DNA from: Bacteroidota bacterium
Lineage (GTDB): Bacteria; Bacteroidota; Bacteroidia; Flavobacteriales; Schleiferiaceae
Direction of reading: 5' to 3'
Assembly: GCA_024742495.1 (NCBI GenBank)
Contig: JANSYJ010000001.1
Location: 186,001-250,000 of the forward strand
Length of the DNA: 64,000 nucleotides
The notes beneath the pieces are model-generated. The model made no database searches, was not told the DNA's origin, and was given only the letters and a program-made list of their open reading frames with translations. Below, piece after piece: positions 35,808 through 43,691 of the stretch. A program made the position numbers and the translations under genes. How positions within the stretch are numbered: the stretch's first letter is position 1; every line of letters starts with the position of its first letter.

Positions 35808-35880
35808 GATTTCCTCTGGGATATTGGGTGAAGTATAAACGCCGTTCTATGAGAGACCTTCAGTGGTAGTAAATAAATTA

Positions 35881-36345
35881 TTAATCGCTTTCTTTTAGTC
35901 TAGGATCTATTGCTAAATCGAAATATTCACTAATTGCCACTTTTCCAAAATCTTTATAGAGCGGGTTTAGAATATAATTGTATTCCATCCTTACAATAGA
36001 AGAAGGGACTTTAAGGGCAAAAAAATCTCGGCTTTTAGCCAAATGGGTGAAAATTGAGGTGGTTTTAGAGGAGTAGGGATATTGATCCCACTTTTCGGGC
36101 AATTTGTCTAATTCTTCAATTGCAAAGTCATCAGGTATTTCAATCTTGGCAACCAAAATATTCTTTGGTAGACTGGCGATATTTTCTGAATGAATGTAAT
36201 ATTCTAAGAGCGCCAGGGAGATATTTTCTGAACAATAAACCGCTCTTGTGCCCACTTCATTCCATCTTCCTCCAACTTTTTCTGCACCTATCCCAGACAA
36301 GGTAAAATCTTTACACTTAAGGTTTGCAAGCCGGTATAAAAACAT
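35881..36345 (-). CDS. RES-domain toxin
   Basis: A 154-residue RES-domain protein, the toxin of a type II toxin-antitoxin pair; characterised members act on NAD+. The conserved block GGRWNEVGTRAVYCSENISLAL lies near residues 25-46 (Arg, Tyr, Ser) with the acidic residue in LLEYYIH just after. The usual length is about 150-160. The frame is open one codon earlier (TTG 36348), but ATG 36345 overlaps the antitoxin TGA by one base (TGATG), so I chose it. The antitoxin is directly upstream in the same operon. AT-rich sequence and its place in a decayed region suggest horizontal acquisition. Confidence 0.88.
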   Translation of the reverse strand: MFLYRLANLKCKDFTLSGIGAEKVGGRWNEVGTRAVYCSENISLALLEYYIHSENIASLPKNILVAKIEIPDDFAIEELDKLPEKWDQYPYSSKTTSIFTHLAKSRDFFALKVPSSIVRMEYNYILNPLYKDFGKVAISEYFDLAIDPRLKESD

Positions 36346-36845
36346 CAACTGTACACATTAAATTGAATGCGTATAATCTCGCTTTCTATTACTTGAAAGC
36401 CCAAACTGCTATCGAGCAAATCAAATGGTTTCTTTCCACCTAATGATTTAGATGGTGACTTCAGCCATTGTTTGAAGCTTAGCTCTGAATCAAAAACCTC
36501 ATAGCCTAGACTATAAAGCTTGGCTAATTCGTAAATTCTCTCAGAAGTTTCTTTTCCATAAACCGATTTCTTCTGCATGCTACTAATAGAAGTTGGAAGT
36601 ACAGGTTCTAGGTCCTTTTCAGAATGACCAATTTTTACAATTAAATCCTTCCATTCCGATTTTTTAACCCCAAGTCGAATGCGATTAATCAACTCCAAAT
36701 TATATCCTTGAGCATCTTTTGAGTGAGCAACAACCCAAGCAGGTGAAAACTTTGAGAAAGACTTATTGATCCCTCTTTCGCGACTAAGCGCCACTTTTGT
36801 CCCGCGCGCTTTGGATTTTTTTCTGCCCGCTAATTTCTCACTCAT
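36345..36845 (-). CDS. Xre/MbcA/ParS-type antitoxin
   Basis: A 166-residue antitoxin. It has a very basic N-terminus (RKKSKARGTK). A helix-turn-helix-like region follows near residues 50-90, where GVKKSEWKDLIVKIGHSEKDLEPVLP fits the Xre-like part. The C-terminal MbcA/ParS-type domain (ERIYELAKLYSLGYEVFDS, FKQWLKSPSKSLGGKKPFDLLDS) is the typical toxin-binding module of RES antitoxins. It precedes the RES toxin with one base of overlap. Two 12-bp dyads directly upstream are plausible sites for its own repression. ATG start at 36845. Confidence 0.88.
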   Translation of the reverse strand: MSEKLAGRKKSKARGTKVALSRERGINKSFSKFSPAWVVAHSKDAQGYNLELINRIRLGVKKSEWKDLIVKIGHSEKDLEPVLPTSISSMQKKSVYGKETSERIYELAKLYSLGYEVFDSELSFKQWLKSPSKSLGGKKPFDLLDSSLGFQVIESEIIRIQFNVYS

Positions 36846-36848
36846 AAC

Positions 36849-36882
36849 TGTACTTTTACAAGGGTATAACTGTAAATATACA
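36849..36882. promoter_or_regulatory. Two tandem dyads (TGTA-N4-TACA), likely antitoxin operators
   Basis: TGTACTTTTACA (36849-36860) and TGTAAATATACA (36871-36882) are each inverted repeats with half site TGTA, and their centres are exactly 22 bp apart, two helical turns. They sit within a longer 17-base direct repeat (ATAACTGTA...TACA) with three mismatches, starting three bases before the antitoxin ATG. Autoregulation by the antitoxin is the natural reading. Confidence 0.6.
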
Positions 36883-37058
36883 ATTAGCGTTTCAATTGAT
36901 CACGATAAAAGCCGCTGCCTTAGGACGATTAAAATGGAGCTTCGGTAAAATCAAGAGAAAAATCTATACTTCCAAAAGGCATTAGGGCTTAGATTTTAGC
37001 ACCTGATATAGCTCAAAATTCACGTACCACTTTTCTCTTCAAATTCAACTGAGAAGCT

Positions 37059-37311
37059 TTAGGAATAGTTCTGTTTTGAACTAGGCTTAACTAGAGTCCT
37101 TTCCATTATCACCGTAGGATGCTGCCACTCAACTGGATTGTTTTGCATCCGACTGAGGCAGACAGACATAATTGTAGGGACTAATCCAGCTTCGGTAGGC
37201 ATGCATGGGATCTGGACTGGTGAAAATGGAAATTGTGGGCTGTAATACCGGGCTCCCATATAAACCAGCTCAGGAATGGCATCGTAGGTGCGAGCACCAG
37301 AGGCCTCTGAC
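37059..37311 (-). pseudogene. RHS-repeat-associated core remnant 1 (frameshifted)
   Basis: On the minus strand the frame reads AIPELVYMGARYYSPQF, the hallmark of an RHS core, then loses one base in a T-run (compare remnant 2) and changes frame. The next frame gives DPMHAYRSWISPYNYV. This is interrupted by a 19-base palindromic insertion, after which QNNPVEWQHPT continues in yet another frame to a stop at 37059. No long RHS gene precedes it, so it is a duplicated, decayed 3' end. The rest of the gap 36846-37333 shows the antitoxin operators and nothing else clear. Confidence 0.7.
37148..37166. repeat. 19-bp palindromic insertion, copy 1
   Basis: TCCGACTGAGGCAGACAGA on the plus strand, a diverged copy of the element at 41017-41035, inserted in the same RHS codon (after the G of the Val codon that follows PYNY). 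Confidence 0.6.
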
Positions 37312-37333
37312 TATTCTGTGCTTTTGCACACTG

Positions 37334-37927
37334 CTATTGCCTCAGTCTTTCACATGACCATTTATCAGTAAGGGAGTAATGCCATTGATCATTTTCATTT
37401 CGCAGATATAAATGAATAGAACTTGGCAAATCCGCTTTATTAAATAACTCTATGCCCACATTCAACCTGTAGACAAGAAGGCTTTCGTTATCCTCCCAAG
37501 CAATTGCATAGTGAGAAAAACTATAAAAGGAATCCGTTTTTTGCAGCAGTTCTAAATCACTCCGATGTGAAACAAAAACCGGCTGACCCTTATAGAGTAT
37601 AATGGCTTTATAGCGTCTCTTTATTGGTGCCATGCTATCCGCTACCCCAAAGGCATTATGAATAAGATTTAGGCTAATCAAATTTCTATCTTCAGTGGTA
37701 TCCTCCTTAACCAAGCTAAATTTATCATGGTTATAGACCAAAATCCTTTTACTAATATGTGCCTTAGGTACCCAACAGTCCTTAATAGCGGCAATTGAAG
37801 TATCAAGCATATTGGCCACCACGCTATCCTTAAATTCGTATACTGGATAGTATAACTTTACTTCAACCTGAGCGATAGCTGAATAAGTACAAAAAATACC
37901 TATCAACAAAAATCTAATTTCCTTCAT
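37334..37927 (-). CDS. Exported protein of unknown function
   Basis: A 197-residue protein with a signal peptide (MKEIRFLLIGIFCTYSAIAQ). The mature part is beta-rich with two Cys (KDCWVP and WSCERL) that may pair. I do not recognise the family. It lies on the minus strand between two RHS remnants, where C-terminal toxin or immunity cassettes are normally found, but its signal peptide is unlike a cytoplasmic immunity protein. It ends 23 bases before RHS remnant 1. ATG start at 37927. Confidence 0.6.
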   Translation of the reverse strand: MKEIRFLLIGIFCTYSAIAQVEVKLYYPVYEFKDSVVANMLDTSIAAIKDCWVPKAHISKRILVYNHDKFSLVKEDTTEDRNLISLNLIHNAFGVADSMAPIKRRYKAIILYKGQPVFVSHRSDLELLQKTDSFYSFSHYAIAWEDNESLLVYRLNVGIELFNKADLPSSIHLYLRNENDQWHYSLTDKWSCERLRQ

Positions 37928-38373
37928 TGTAAGATGGTTTTATTGTCCCTCCGCTGCTAATATTCGGTGTTGTACTTGCCTTATGACCGGGATAATAACG
38001 TAGCTACGGTCCACCTTCTGCTGTTAAAGATGCAAATAAGGTTTATGAATCAGCACCAAAATCGGAAATTTTTAGTTGCGCAGCATTTCGCACATTTGCT
38101 GGTTCAAAATAGTTGATAAAAGGTATCATTTGGACCGCGGCCAAATAATTACTCATATAAACTACGGGATGGCAAATTAAACATTTAGTACAGTTTAAGA
38201 TTTGATGATTTCACTATTAGCCAGGAATTAATACTCTACCCTATTGCGGCTTATTTTGCTTCCTCCTGAGGCGAACAGGCCCTATAGAAGGACTACCCAC
38301 ATAGGCCATAAGAGCAAAATCCTTGATCAGGGTTGACAGTAATGGATAGTGCCCAAAGAACCACCAGAACAAA
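37928..38373. other. Gene-free AT-rich stretch in the RHS region
   Basis: 446 bases with no supportable gene. It contains a diverged copy of the 19-bp palindromic element (38261-38279). On the minus strand a short open stretch reading YYPGHKASTTPNISSGG runs into the signal-peptide gene region from about 38010 and could be debris of a former coding region. No promoter or terminator is convincing. Confidence 0.4.
38261..38279. repeat. 19-bp palindromic element, copy 3 (diverged)
   Basis: TCCTCCTGAGGCGAACAGG differs at two positions from the copy at 41017-41035. It is not flanked by RHS sequence, so it seems to be an independent copy. Confidence 0.5.
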
Positions 38374-38877
38374 CTATTCCTTTAGTCGAAACTCTTCACT
38401 CCAAGTGAGTTCTTTCTTAATAACCTCTTTTACACTGTTATTTAATGGTTGATCTGCCCATGTATAAAACAACAAACATTTATCATGACCGAATTCAACA
38501 AAGAACTTATGCTTTGAGCAATAAAGGACCGTGTGGCCCAGCTCGGTATACCCTTCCATAGCGATCTCAATCAAATGATTCCCGTCTGAAATTTCATAAA
38601 AACCAGGTGTTTTCATTTTACGGTACACCATAACAGGAGGGAATACAGACTCATAGAAATCGCAATGTTCTCTTAACTTTAGCAGTGATTCAACTAGATC
38701 TACAAAATATGGGTCACTATTCGCTTGCCCCTGTTCTATATTATCTCTACGCTTGGCATAAAGCTCTAAAAATACTTCGAAATTGAACCGCTCGCTATCG
38801 GATAAAAGTGCGTAAATATCAATTTCGAAATGTACCGGAGCACCCACTTTTCCTAATAATTCACTAAAATTTTTCAT
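38374..38877 (-). CDS. Cytoplasmic protein of unknown function, immunity-like
   Basis: A 167-residue acidic protein with no signal peptide or membrane segment. It starts with a helical half (FSELLGKVGAPVHFEIDIYALLSDSERFN, over residues 4-32) followed by a beta-rich half with several His and Cys (HTVLYCSKHKFFVEFGHDKCLLFY near 115-138). I do not recognise the family. Its size, acidity and place downstream of an RHS remnant are like those of polymorphic-toxin immunity proteins. That is inference from context; no matching toxin gene is intact here. ATG start at 38877. The 277 bases upstream of it (38878-39154) show no gene. Confidence 0.55.
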   Translation of the reverse strand: MKNFSELLGKVGAPVHFEIDIYALLSDSERFNFEVFLELYAKRRDNIEQGQANSDPYFVDLVESLLKLREHCDFYESVFPPVMVYRKMKTPGFYEISDGNHLIEIAMEGYTELGHTVLYCSKHKFFVEFGHDKCLLFYTWADQPLNNSVKEVIKKELTWSEEFRLKE

Positions 38878-39154
38878 TCTCCAATCATTAAACCTACACT
38901 ATCCAGTGTCTTTGTTCTTTTACCGTGCTTTAAAGCTTATAAATAGCGGTTTTTAGTGGGAATATCGCTAGTTTTTTAATACGGTAGCGTCTAAACATTA
39001 CCTTCATCTTTAGGCTCGGACTATGCCATGAAAAGCAGCATTAGACCTAGGAGTTTCAGCAGAGAAAGGAAAGGTTTAATTCGTATCATTTAAACTGCAC
39101 CAAATTCTTTTTCTCGCTACGAATTATGAAAAAAATCTGTTACCGCAAATCCCT

Positions 39155-39925
39155 TTATTTTAAGGAGTTTCCTTCTAGACACCTGAGCACCTCAGGATCG
39201 ATCTTGTTTTTAAAAAACGTTGAGCTATTGTCCCGCAGGCCGCTCGGAAACGCTAGTAAGTCACTGAAGTCAACAAGTCTAGAATAATTAATATTCACAA
39301 ACACAACAATTACCTCGAGGATTCCGCTATCTGTATATGACCCTGGTTTATAAATTGCTAAGCGACCCTTACAATCCCTATCCAAGGCTTCCAACTCTGA
39401 GATTGGTAACTTAAGAACAAAACCTTTACTCGAAGATATCCAATCTCCGCACCAAAATAAACCAATGGAGTCCACTTCTTGCGCAAAGCCATTAGTCCAT
39501 ATATGCATCCAATCATCCTTGATCTCAACAAGCAAAAATTGACTGGCGCTGGTGTCTATGCTTCTCAAGTTCTTGGTATAATTTATCACTTCAAAGTTTT
39601 GCTTTGAACCAAGTTCAGATTCTTCATCAAACGAACGAAAAACCACCTGACCTGACGAATTACTATACAAGCTTGATTGTTTACTGTAGCCATTCAAGCG
39701 GTCTATTTGACTAAGCACAGTATCTCCTCTCAGCCTAACTCGTAAAAAACCACCCTGAGGTACTTCATTCTCGAATATACCAATCAATTCCTCACCAGTT
39801 GAAGCTTCCAAAGTTTCAATGCTAGAACAGTAGTTCTCACCGATGAAATACTTTTCCTTCTTTGTGTTGCAAGAAGGTATTATTGCAATTACAAATAATA
39901 AACGTACTATTCTATTTTTCTTCAT
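39155..39925 (-). CDS. Lipoprotein of unknown function
   Basis: A 256-residue lipoprotein. The frame is open to an ATG at 39946, but ATG 39925 begins the proper signal MKKNRIVRLLFVIAIIPSCN with lipidated Cys19, so I start there. The mature domain is beta-rich with several Cys and Trp residues (IGLFWCGDWISSS, EALDRDCKGRLA). No family recognised. The start overlaps by 14 bases a coding-like extension of the upstream lipoprotein gene, suggesting the two were once a tightly coupled operon with the 122-residue gene upstream. Confidence 0.6.
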   Translation of the reverse strand: MKKNRIVRLLFVIAIIPSCNTKKEKYFIGENYCSSIETLEASTGEELIGIFENEVPQGGFLRVRLRGDTVLSQIDRLNGYSKQSSLYSNSSGQVVFRSFDEESELGSKQNFEVINYTKNLRSIDTSASQFLLVEIKDDWMHIWTNGFAQEVDSIGLFWCGDWISSSKGFVLKLPISELEALDRDCKGRLAIYKPGSYTDSGILEVIVVFVNINYSRLVDFSDLLAFPSGLRDNSSTFFKNKIDPEVLRCLEGNSLK

Positions 39926-40130
39926 ACCAAGGGATTGAATCAACATAATTACTCATGGGCTTTCTATATATCACCACGTCTTTATAAACGAATATCGAAT
40001 CGCTTCCATCCTTGGATTGCCCGGGGTAAGTTCTATGCTCATAAACATTGAATGAGTCGTCTTTGTTGACCTTTTTTACTACAGCTAAAGGTTTGTCTTG
40101 CTCGACGGCGGCCTTACGATAAAGTCACAC
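39912..40130 (-). pseudogene. Out-of-frame continuation of the upstream lipoprotein gene
   Basis: A different frame of the same strand stays open across the supposed gap after the lipoprotein stop. It reads LYRKAAVEQDKPLAVV and later YEHRTYPGQSKDGSDSIFVYKD, ending in a TAG at 39914-39912, about 70 codons in all. Its composition is protein-like, and it ends in a coupled overlap with the next start. A single -1 slip near 40110-40130 would join it to the lipoprotein. This looks like a recent frameshift or an assembly error. Confidence 0.55.
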
Positions 40131-40573
40131 TGAATCCTCATAGTGTCTTGTCCATTATTATAAGTGACCAAGCCATAACATTCATTCTTACCTATCTCTG
40201 TTGGTCTATAGTTTATGATATGGCCATTAACCAAAGAGTCATACTTTAAGGACATAACGGAATCATTTATAATCACGGCTGCTTTTCTTTGGTCTAAAGG
40301 ATTAAACCGCCTTACCATAATTGTAGCTTTGAAGGTATCGCCACTGTCTATTTCAAATCCCTTGTCAGGAAGGACATATGTTACATCCCTCCGATTAGCT
40401 AAGGCCTGCTCAATATCTTTTAATCTTTCATGAATTGACTTTTCATCGGGAGAATTCAAGCCTAGAGTCTCCTCTATCCGAATTACAGTATCCCCTAACT
40501 TATCTTCACTCTTTTTTGAATCACATGCGCAGTTACAAATCAGAACAATGAATACAATTACCTTATTTTTCAT
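40085..40573 (-). CDS. Lipoprotein, probably truncated by a frameshift
   Basis: A 162-residue lipoprotein as read: signal MKNKVIVFIVLICNCACDSK with lipidated Cys near 17, a short helical part (HERLKDIEQALANRRD), then an immunoglobulin-like beta domain (GDTFKATIMVRRFNPL ... CYGLVTYNNGQDTMRIQCDF). The last ten residues after DFIV look unnatural and a coding-like frame continues for about 70 codons beyond the stop. The beta domain recalls GldM-type domains only loosely. The start overlaps the upstream 122-residue gene (ATGA). Confidence 0.55.
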   Translation of the reverse strand: MKNKVIVFIVLICNCACDSKKSEDKLGDTVIRIEETLGLNSPDEKSIHERLKDIEQALANRRDVTYVLPDKGFEIDSGDTFKATIMVRRFNPLDQRKAAVIINDSVMSLKYDSLVNGHIINYRPTEIGKNECYGLVTYNNGQDTMRIQCDFIVRPPSSKTNL

Positions 40574-40938
40574 TTACCTATAACTTGATTTGGTTTTAAA
40601 ATAGCTTTCAAACTATCTAAACTTTCCTTGGGAACTTCCACCTCGGAACCCTGTGAACTCCCTTCAAAATAAGTCCAAACTAGCACTAATGTATCCCTTT
40701 CGGCAGAAGGGATTTTATTCACTTGTCGTTTTTTTGGTCGATGTGCTTTAATAACAGGAGCTTTCTGAAGTGCATCCCTTGAAGTTTTTTTTTCCTCATC
40801 TAATGATAAAACAATCGAATTTGCATCTGTAACCGACTTAATGAATGTGGTAATTTTTTCATTTAGGGTGCCTAAACAATCTTTGAATAGCCCTTTCTGG
40901 CCCCAACCAAGGAATGGATTCCAAAATGGATCATTCAT
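40570..40938 (-). CDS. Small protein downstream of an RHS remnant, possible former RHS tip
   Basis: A 122-residue cytoplasmic protein starting MNDPFWNPFLGWGQKG, with a very basic middle (HRPKKRQVNK) and an acidic end. No family recognised. It begins 29 bases after the stop of RHS remnant 2 and overlaps the lipoprotein start by four bases (ATGA). It may be what is left of a C-terminal RHS tip or its cargo, but nothing in the sequence proves this. Confidence 0.5.
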   Translation of the reverse strand: MNDPFWNPFLGWGQKGLFKDCLGTLNEKITTFIKSVTDANSIVLSLDEEKKTSRDALQKAPVIKAHRPKKRQVNKIPSAERDTLVLVWTYFEGSSQGSEVEVPKESLDSLKAILKPNQVIGK

Positions 40939-40966
40939 ATCTGCATAGGTGGCAGGCTAAAAACCC

Positions 40967-41140
40967 TCAATCCAACATCCCCGTCGGATCCTGCCGCATA
41001 ATCGGGTTGTTCTGGATCCGCCTGAGGCGGACAGGCGTAATTGTAGGGACTAATCCAGCTTCGGTAGGCATGCATGGGATCTGGACTGGTGAAAATGGAA
41101 AATTGCGGGCTGTAAAATCGAGCAAGGCGAAAAGCCAGTT
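40967..41140 (-). pseudogene. RHS-repeat-associated core remnant 2
   Basis: On the minus strand an open frame reads LARFYSPQFSIFTSPDPMH then AYRSWISPYNY, a clear RHS core. A 19-base palindromic insertion follows in the Val codon. Downstream, in a shifted frame, QNNPIMRQDPTGMLD and TGA (40969-40967) complete the core. No full-length RHS gene lies upstream, as the EamA gene starts at 41304 on the other strand, so this is a detached 3' fragment. It is more intact than remnant 1. Confidence 0.75.
41017..41035. repeat. 19-bp palindromic insertion, copy 2
   Basis: TCCGCCTGAGGCGGACAGG contains the perfect 15-base palindrome TCCGCCTGAGGCGGA (one-base centre excluded by odd length) and interrupts the RHS core between PYNY and QNNP. 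It breaks the reading frame, because 19 is not a multiple of three. Confidence 0.65.
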
Positions 41141-41303
41141 CGGCTAACTGATGGCAGCTATTGGCGCTAAAAAGATTTGCTTTAGGAATTAAAGCCTTTC
41201 AATTGCGTCCAATTCAAAACCCCCGCCCCTACAATTCTGCTTTCGTTTAATCTTGCTGGTGTTTGGCAGCACATTTTTCAGCAATTTTGCCGCAAAGAAA
41301 GGC

Positions 41304-42209
41304 ATGAGTAAATCCACGAAAATTAAAGCGCATCTCGCCCTTTTGGCAGTGGCGCTCATCTATGGGCTTAATTACTCTGTAGCCAAAGATGTGATGCCCA
41401 ACTTTGTGCAGCCTCGTGCTTTTATTCTGATGCGGGCTACTGGTGCGGTAATACTTTTCTTCGCTTTAGGGCTTAGCTTTAAAAAAGAGCACATCCAATC
41501 GAAACACTGGTTGCGCATTATTGCCGCTGGCTTTTTCGGGGTTGCCGCTAATCAACTGCTTTTCTTTGAAGGTCTTAATATTACCACCCCCATTAGTGCC
41601 TCGGTAATTATGACCACCAATCCCATTATGGTCCTTAGCTTATCGGCGGTTTTCCTAAAAGTGCCATTAACCTGGCCGCGTATTTTTGGCATTAGCCTCG
41701 GAATTAGTGGCGCCCTCTACCTCATCTCCCAAGGAGGTTCTCTCCAATCGGTTTTTAATGAAGGGGAATCTCTAGGGAATTTATTGGTGATGCTCAATGC
41801 CCTTTCCTATGCGGCCTATTTAGTAGTGGTAAAACCCTTGATGGCGATTTACCGTCCTTTTACGGTAATTAAGTGGGTGTTTTTAGCGGGCTTCCTCATT
41901 GTAATTCCCTTTGGAGCCCCGCAGGTTCCCAACATCGACTGGATGGCCATGCCGGCCAAAATTTACTGGGAAATTGGCTTTGTGATTATTTGCACCACCT
42001 TTTTGGCCTACCTGCTAAATATTTACGCCCTTAAAACCGTGAGTTCAACTACGGTGAGTTTCTATATTTATTTGCAACCCCTAGTAGCTACTGGAGCGGC
42101 AATTATGCTTGGCACCGATGAACCTAATCGCCATCTTCTCTTTGCGGCATTGCTCATCTTCCTAGGGGTTTACTTGGTCTCATTTTACCGAAGAAGCAAA
42201 GCCCAATAA
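41304..42209 (+). CDS. EamA-family (DMT superfamily) transporter
   Basis: A 301-residue inner-membrane permease with ten hydrophobic segments in two EamA repeats. The first begins LALLAVALIYGLNYSVAKDV and the second near residue 165 (LLVMLNALSYAAYLVVVKPL). It probably exports or imports a small metabolite; the substrate is unknown. The frame is open from a TTG at 41253, but the ATG at 41304 leaves the standard short cytoplasmic N-terminus MSKSTKIKAH. It is the first core gene after the accessory region and is followed 17 bases later by yicC. Confidence 0.92.
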   Translation: MSKSTKIKAHLALLAVALIYGLNYSVAKDVMPNFVQPRAFILMRATGAVILFFALGLSFKKEHIQSKHWLRIIAAGFFGVAANQLLFFEGLNITTPISASVIMTTNPIMVLSLSAVFLKVPLTWPRIFGISLGISGALYLISQGGSLQSVFNEGESLGNLLVMLNALSYAAYLVVVKPLMAIYRPFTVIKWVFLAGFLIVIPFGAPQVPNIDWMAMPAKIYWEIGFVIICTTFLAYLLNIYALKTVSSTTVSFYIYLQPLVATGAAIMLGTDEPNRHLLFAALLIFLGVYLVSFYRRSKAQ

Positions 42210-42226
42210 GTTTACCTTTGCCGGCT

Positions 42227-43096
42227 ATGATGCCATTGTACTCCATGACCGGCTTCGGAAAGAAGATCCTGAAACTATCAGGGAAGAAGGTCACCATTGA
42301 AATTAAAAGTCTAAATAGTAAGCAGGCCGACATCAACTTGCGCCTACCCTCCTTTTACCGCAGTAAGGAAGGGGATATTCGACAGCTAATTTCAGAAACC
42401 CTCCTAAGGGGAAAGATTGATTGCAATATCAATATGGAAATTACCGGGATGGAAAGCGCGCCCCAAATTAACAGCGATTTAGCGGAAGGCTATTTGCAGC
42501 AATTGAAGGCACTGTCGGAAAAAACCGGCACTACGGGTGATGCACTCGGCGCCATCCTAAGAATGCCGGATGTAATGCAAAGTCAGGAAGATGAAGTAAG
42601 TCCCGAAGAATGGCAAAAGGTGCAGGCCGGGCTTAAAGACACCCTAGCCAAGCTGATGGAATTCCGCGGAAGCGAAGGAGGCCGCTTAGTTGAAGACTTG
42701 ACTTTACGCCTAAAAAATATTGAAGATTTCCTGCATCAGGTTGAACCGCTGGAAGAAGAGCGTCGCCAAAGAGTGAAGGATAAATTACAGCGCAGTTTAG
42801 ATCAACTTAAAGCAGAGGTAGATCAAGATCGCTTCGAGCAGGAATTGATCTACTACCTCGAAAAATACGATATCACCGAAGAGAAAGTGCGCTTACAAGC
42901 TCATCTTGATTATTTCCGTGAATTGATGGAAGCCGGTAATATGGCCGGTAAAAAGTTGGGCTTTGTAAGTCAGGAAATTGGTCGTGAAATAAACACCCTC
43001 GGCAGTAAAGCCAATCATGCGGAAATGCAACGCATCGTTGTGAATATGAAGGATGAATTGGAAAAAATCAAAGAACAAGCTTTGAACATCCTCTAA
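42227..43096 (+). CDS. YicC-family endoribonuclease
   Basis: A 289-residue YicC-family protein, a family with members shown to be endoribonucleases. The N-terminal MPLYSMTGFGK and IEIKSLNSKQADINLRLP are characteristic; the C-terminal DUF1732 part has FEQELIYYLEKYDITEEKVRL, then HLDYFRELM and GKKLGFVSQEIGREINTLGSK. The frame is open from TTG 42218; ATG 42227 or 42230 fits the family N-terminus. It precedes gmk, a conserved pairing. A TACCTTTG box (42213-42220) lies seven bases before the ATG. Confidence 0.94.
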   Translation: MMPLYSMTGFGKKILKLSGKKVTIEIKSLNSKQADINLRLPSFYRSKEGDIRQLISETLLRGKIDCNINMEITGMESAPQINSDLAEGYLQQLKALSEKTGTTGDALGAILRMPDVMQSQEDEVSPEEWQKVQAGLKDTLAKLMEFRGSEGGRLVEDLTLRLKNIEDFLHQVEPLEEERRQRVKDKLQRSLDQLKAEVDQDRFEQELIYYLEKYDITEEKVRLQAHLDYFRELMEAGNMAGKKLGFVSQEIGREINTLGSKANHAEMQRIVVNMKDELEKIKEQALNIL

Positions 43097-43115
43097 GCTT
43101 AGACCTTATACTAGC

Positions 43116-43691
43116 ATGGCCTCGCAAAACAAAATGATCATTTTCTCGGCTCCCTCCGGAGCAGGAAAAACCACCTTGGTTCGCCACCTCCTAGAACAAG
43201 AAGAATTGGAACTTGCCTTTAGCATTTCGGCCACGAGCCGGGCGGCTAGAGGAGCGGAAGTAGATGGAAAAGACTACTATTTCTTGAGCAATGATGACTT
43301 TAATACCAAGATCGAAAAGGGCGCTTTCCTAGAATGGGAGGAGGTATATGCGGGCACCAAATATGGAACCTTAAGATCGGAGATTGAACGTTTATGGGAC
43401 CTGGGTAAAAATGTAATTTTCGATATCGACGTAGTGGGCGGACTCAATTTAAAGAGTTTATATGGCGATCGGGCCCTCGCGGTTTTTGTAATGCCCCCCG
43501 ATGAAGTGGAATTGGAAAAACGCTTGCGCGGAAGAGGAACCGATTCTGAAGATAAAATCCGACAACGCATGGCCAAGGCGCGCAAGGAAATTGGCCGCTC
43601 CGATCGATTCGATCATATTATTTTAAACCGTGATTTAGATAAGGCGAAGACCGAAGCAAAGTCGCTGGTCAAGCTATTTGTAGGCGCATGA
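43116..43691 (+). CDS. gmk: Guanylate kinase
   Basis: A 191-residue nucleoside monophosphate kinase converting GMP to GDP. The P-loop SAPSGAGKTTLV lies near residues 11-22, the GMP-binding region SATSRAARGAEVDGKDYYF near 38-56, with the Glu and Tyr of EWEEVYAGTKYGT, and the lid region RLRGRGTDSEDKIRQRM near 136-152. Length is normal for the family. It follows yicC and overlaps nadD by four bases (ATGA), so yicC-gmk-nadD is an operon. Confidence 0.97.
   Translation: MASQNKMIIFSAPSGAGKTTLVRHLLEQEELELAFSISATSRAARGAEVDGKDYYFLSNDDFNTKIEKGAFLEWEEVYAGTKYGTLRSEIERLWDLGKNVIFDIDVVGGLNLKSLYGDRALAVFVMPPDEVELEKRLRGRGTDSEDKIRQRMAKARKEIGRSDRFDHIILNRDLDKAKTEAKSLVKLFVGA

Noticed and set aside
40085-40573. 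GldM homology of the lipoprotein beta domain
   Set aside because: The resemblance is loose, there is no GldM-type membrane helix, and no gld genes are near.
35592-41200. Insertion sequence or integrase in the accessory region
   Set aside because: No transposase or integrase motif was found on either strand; decay of an RHS locus explains the region better.
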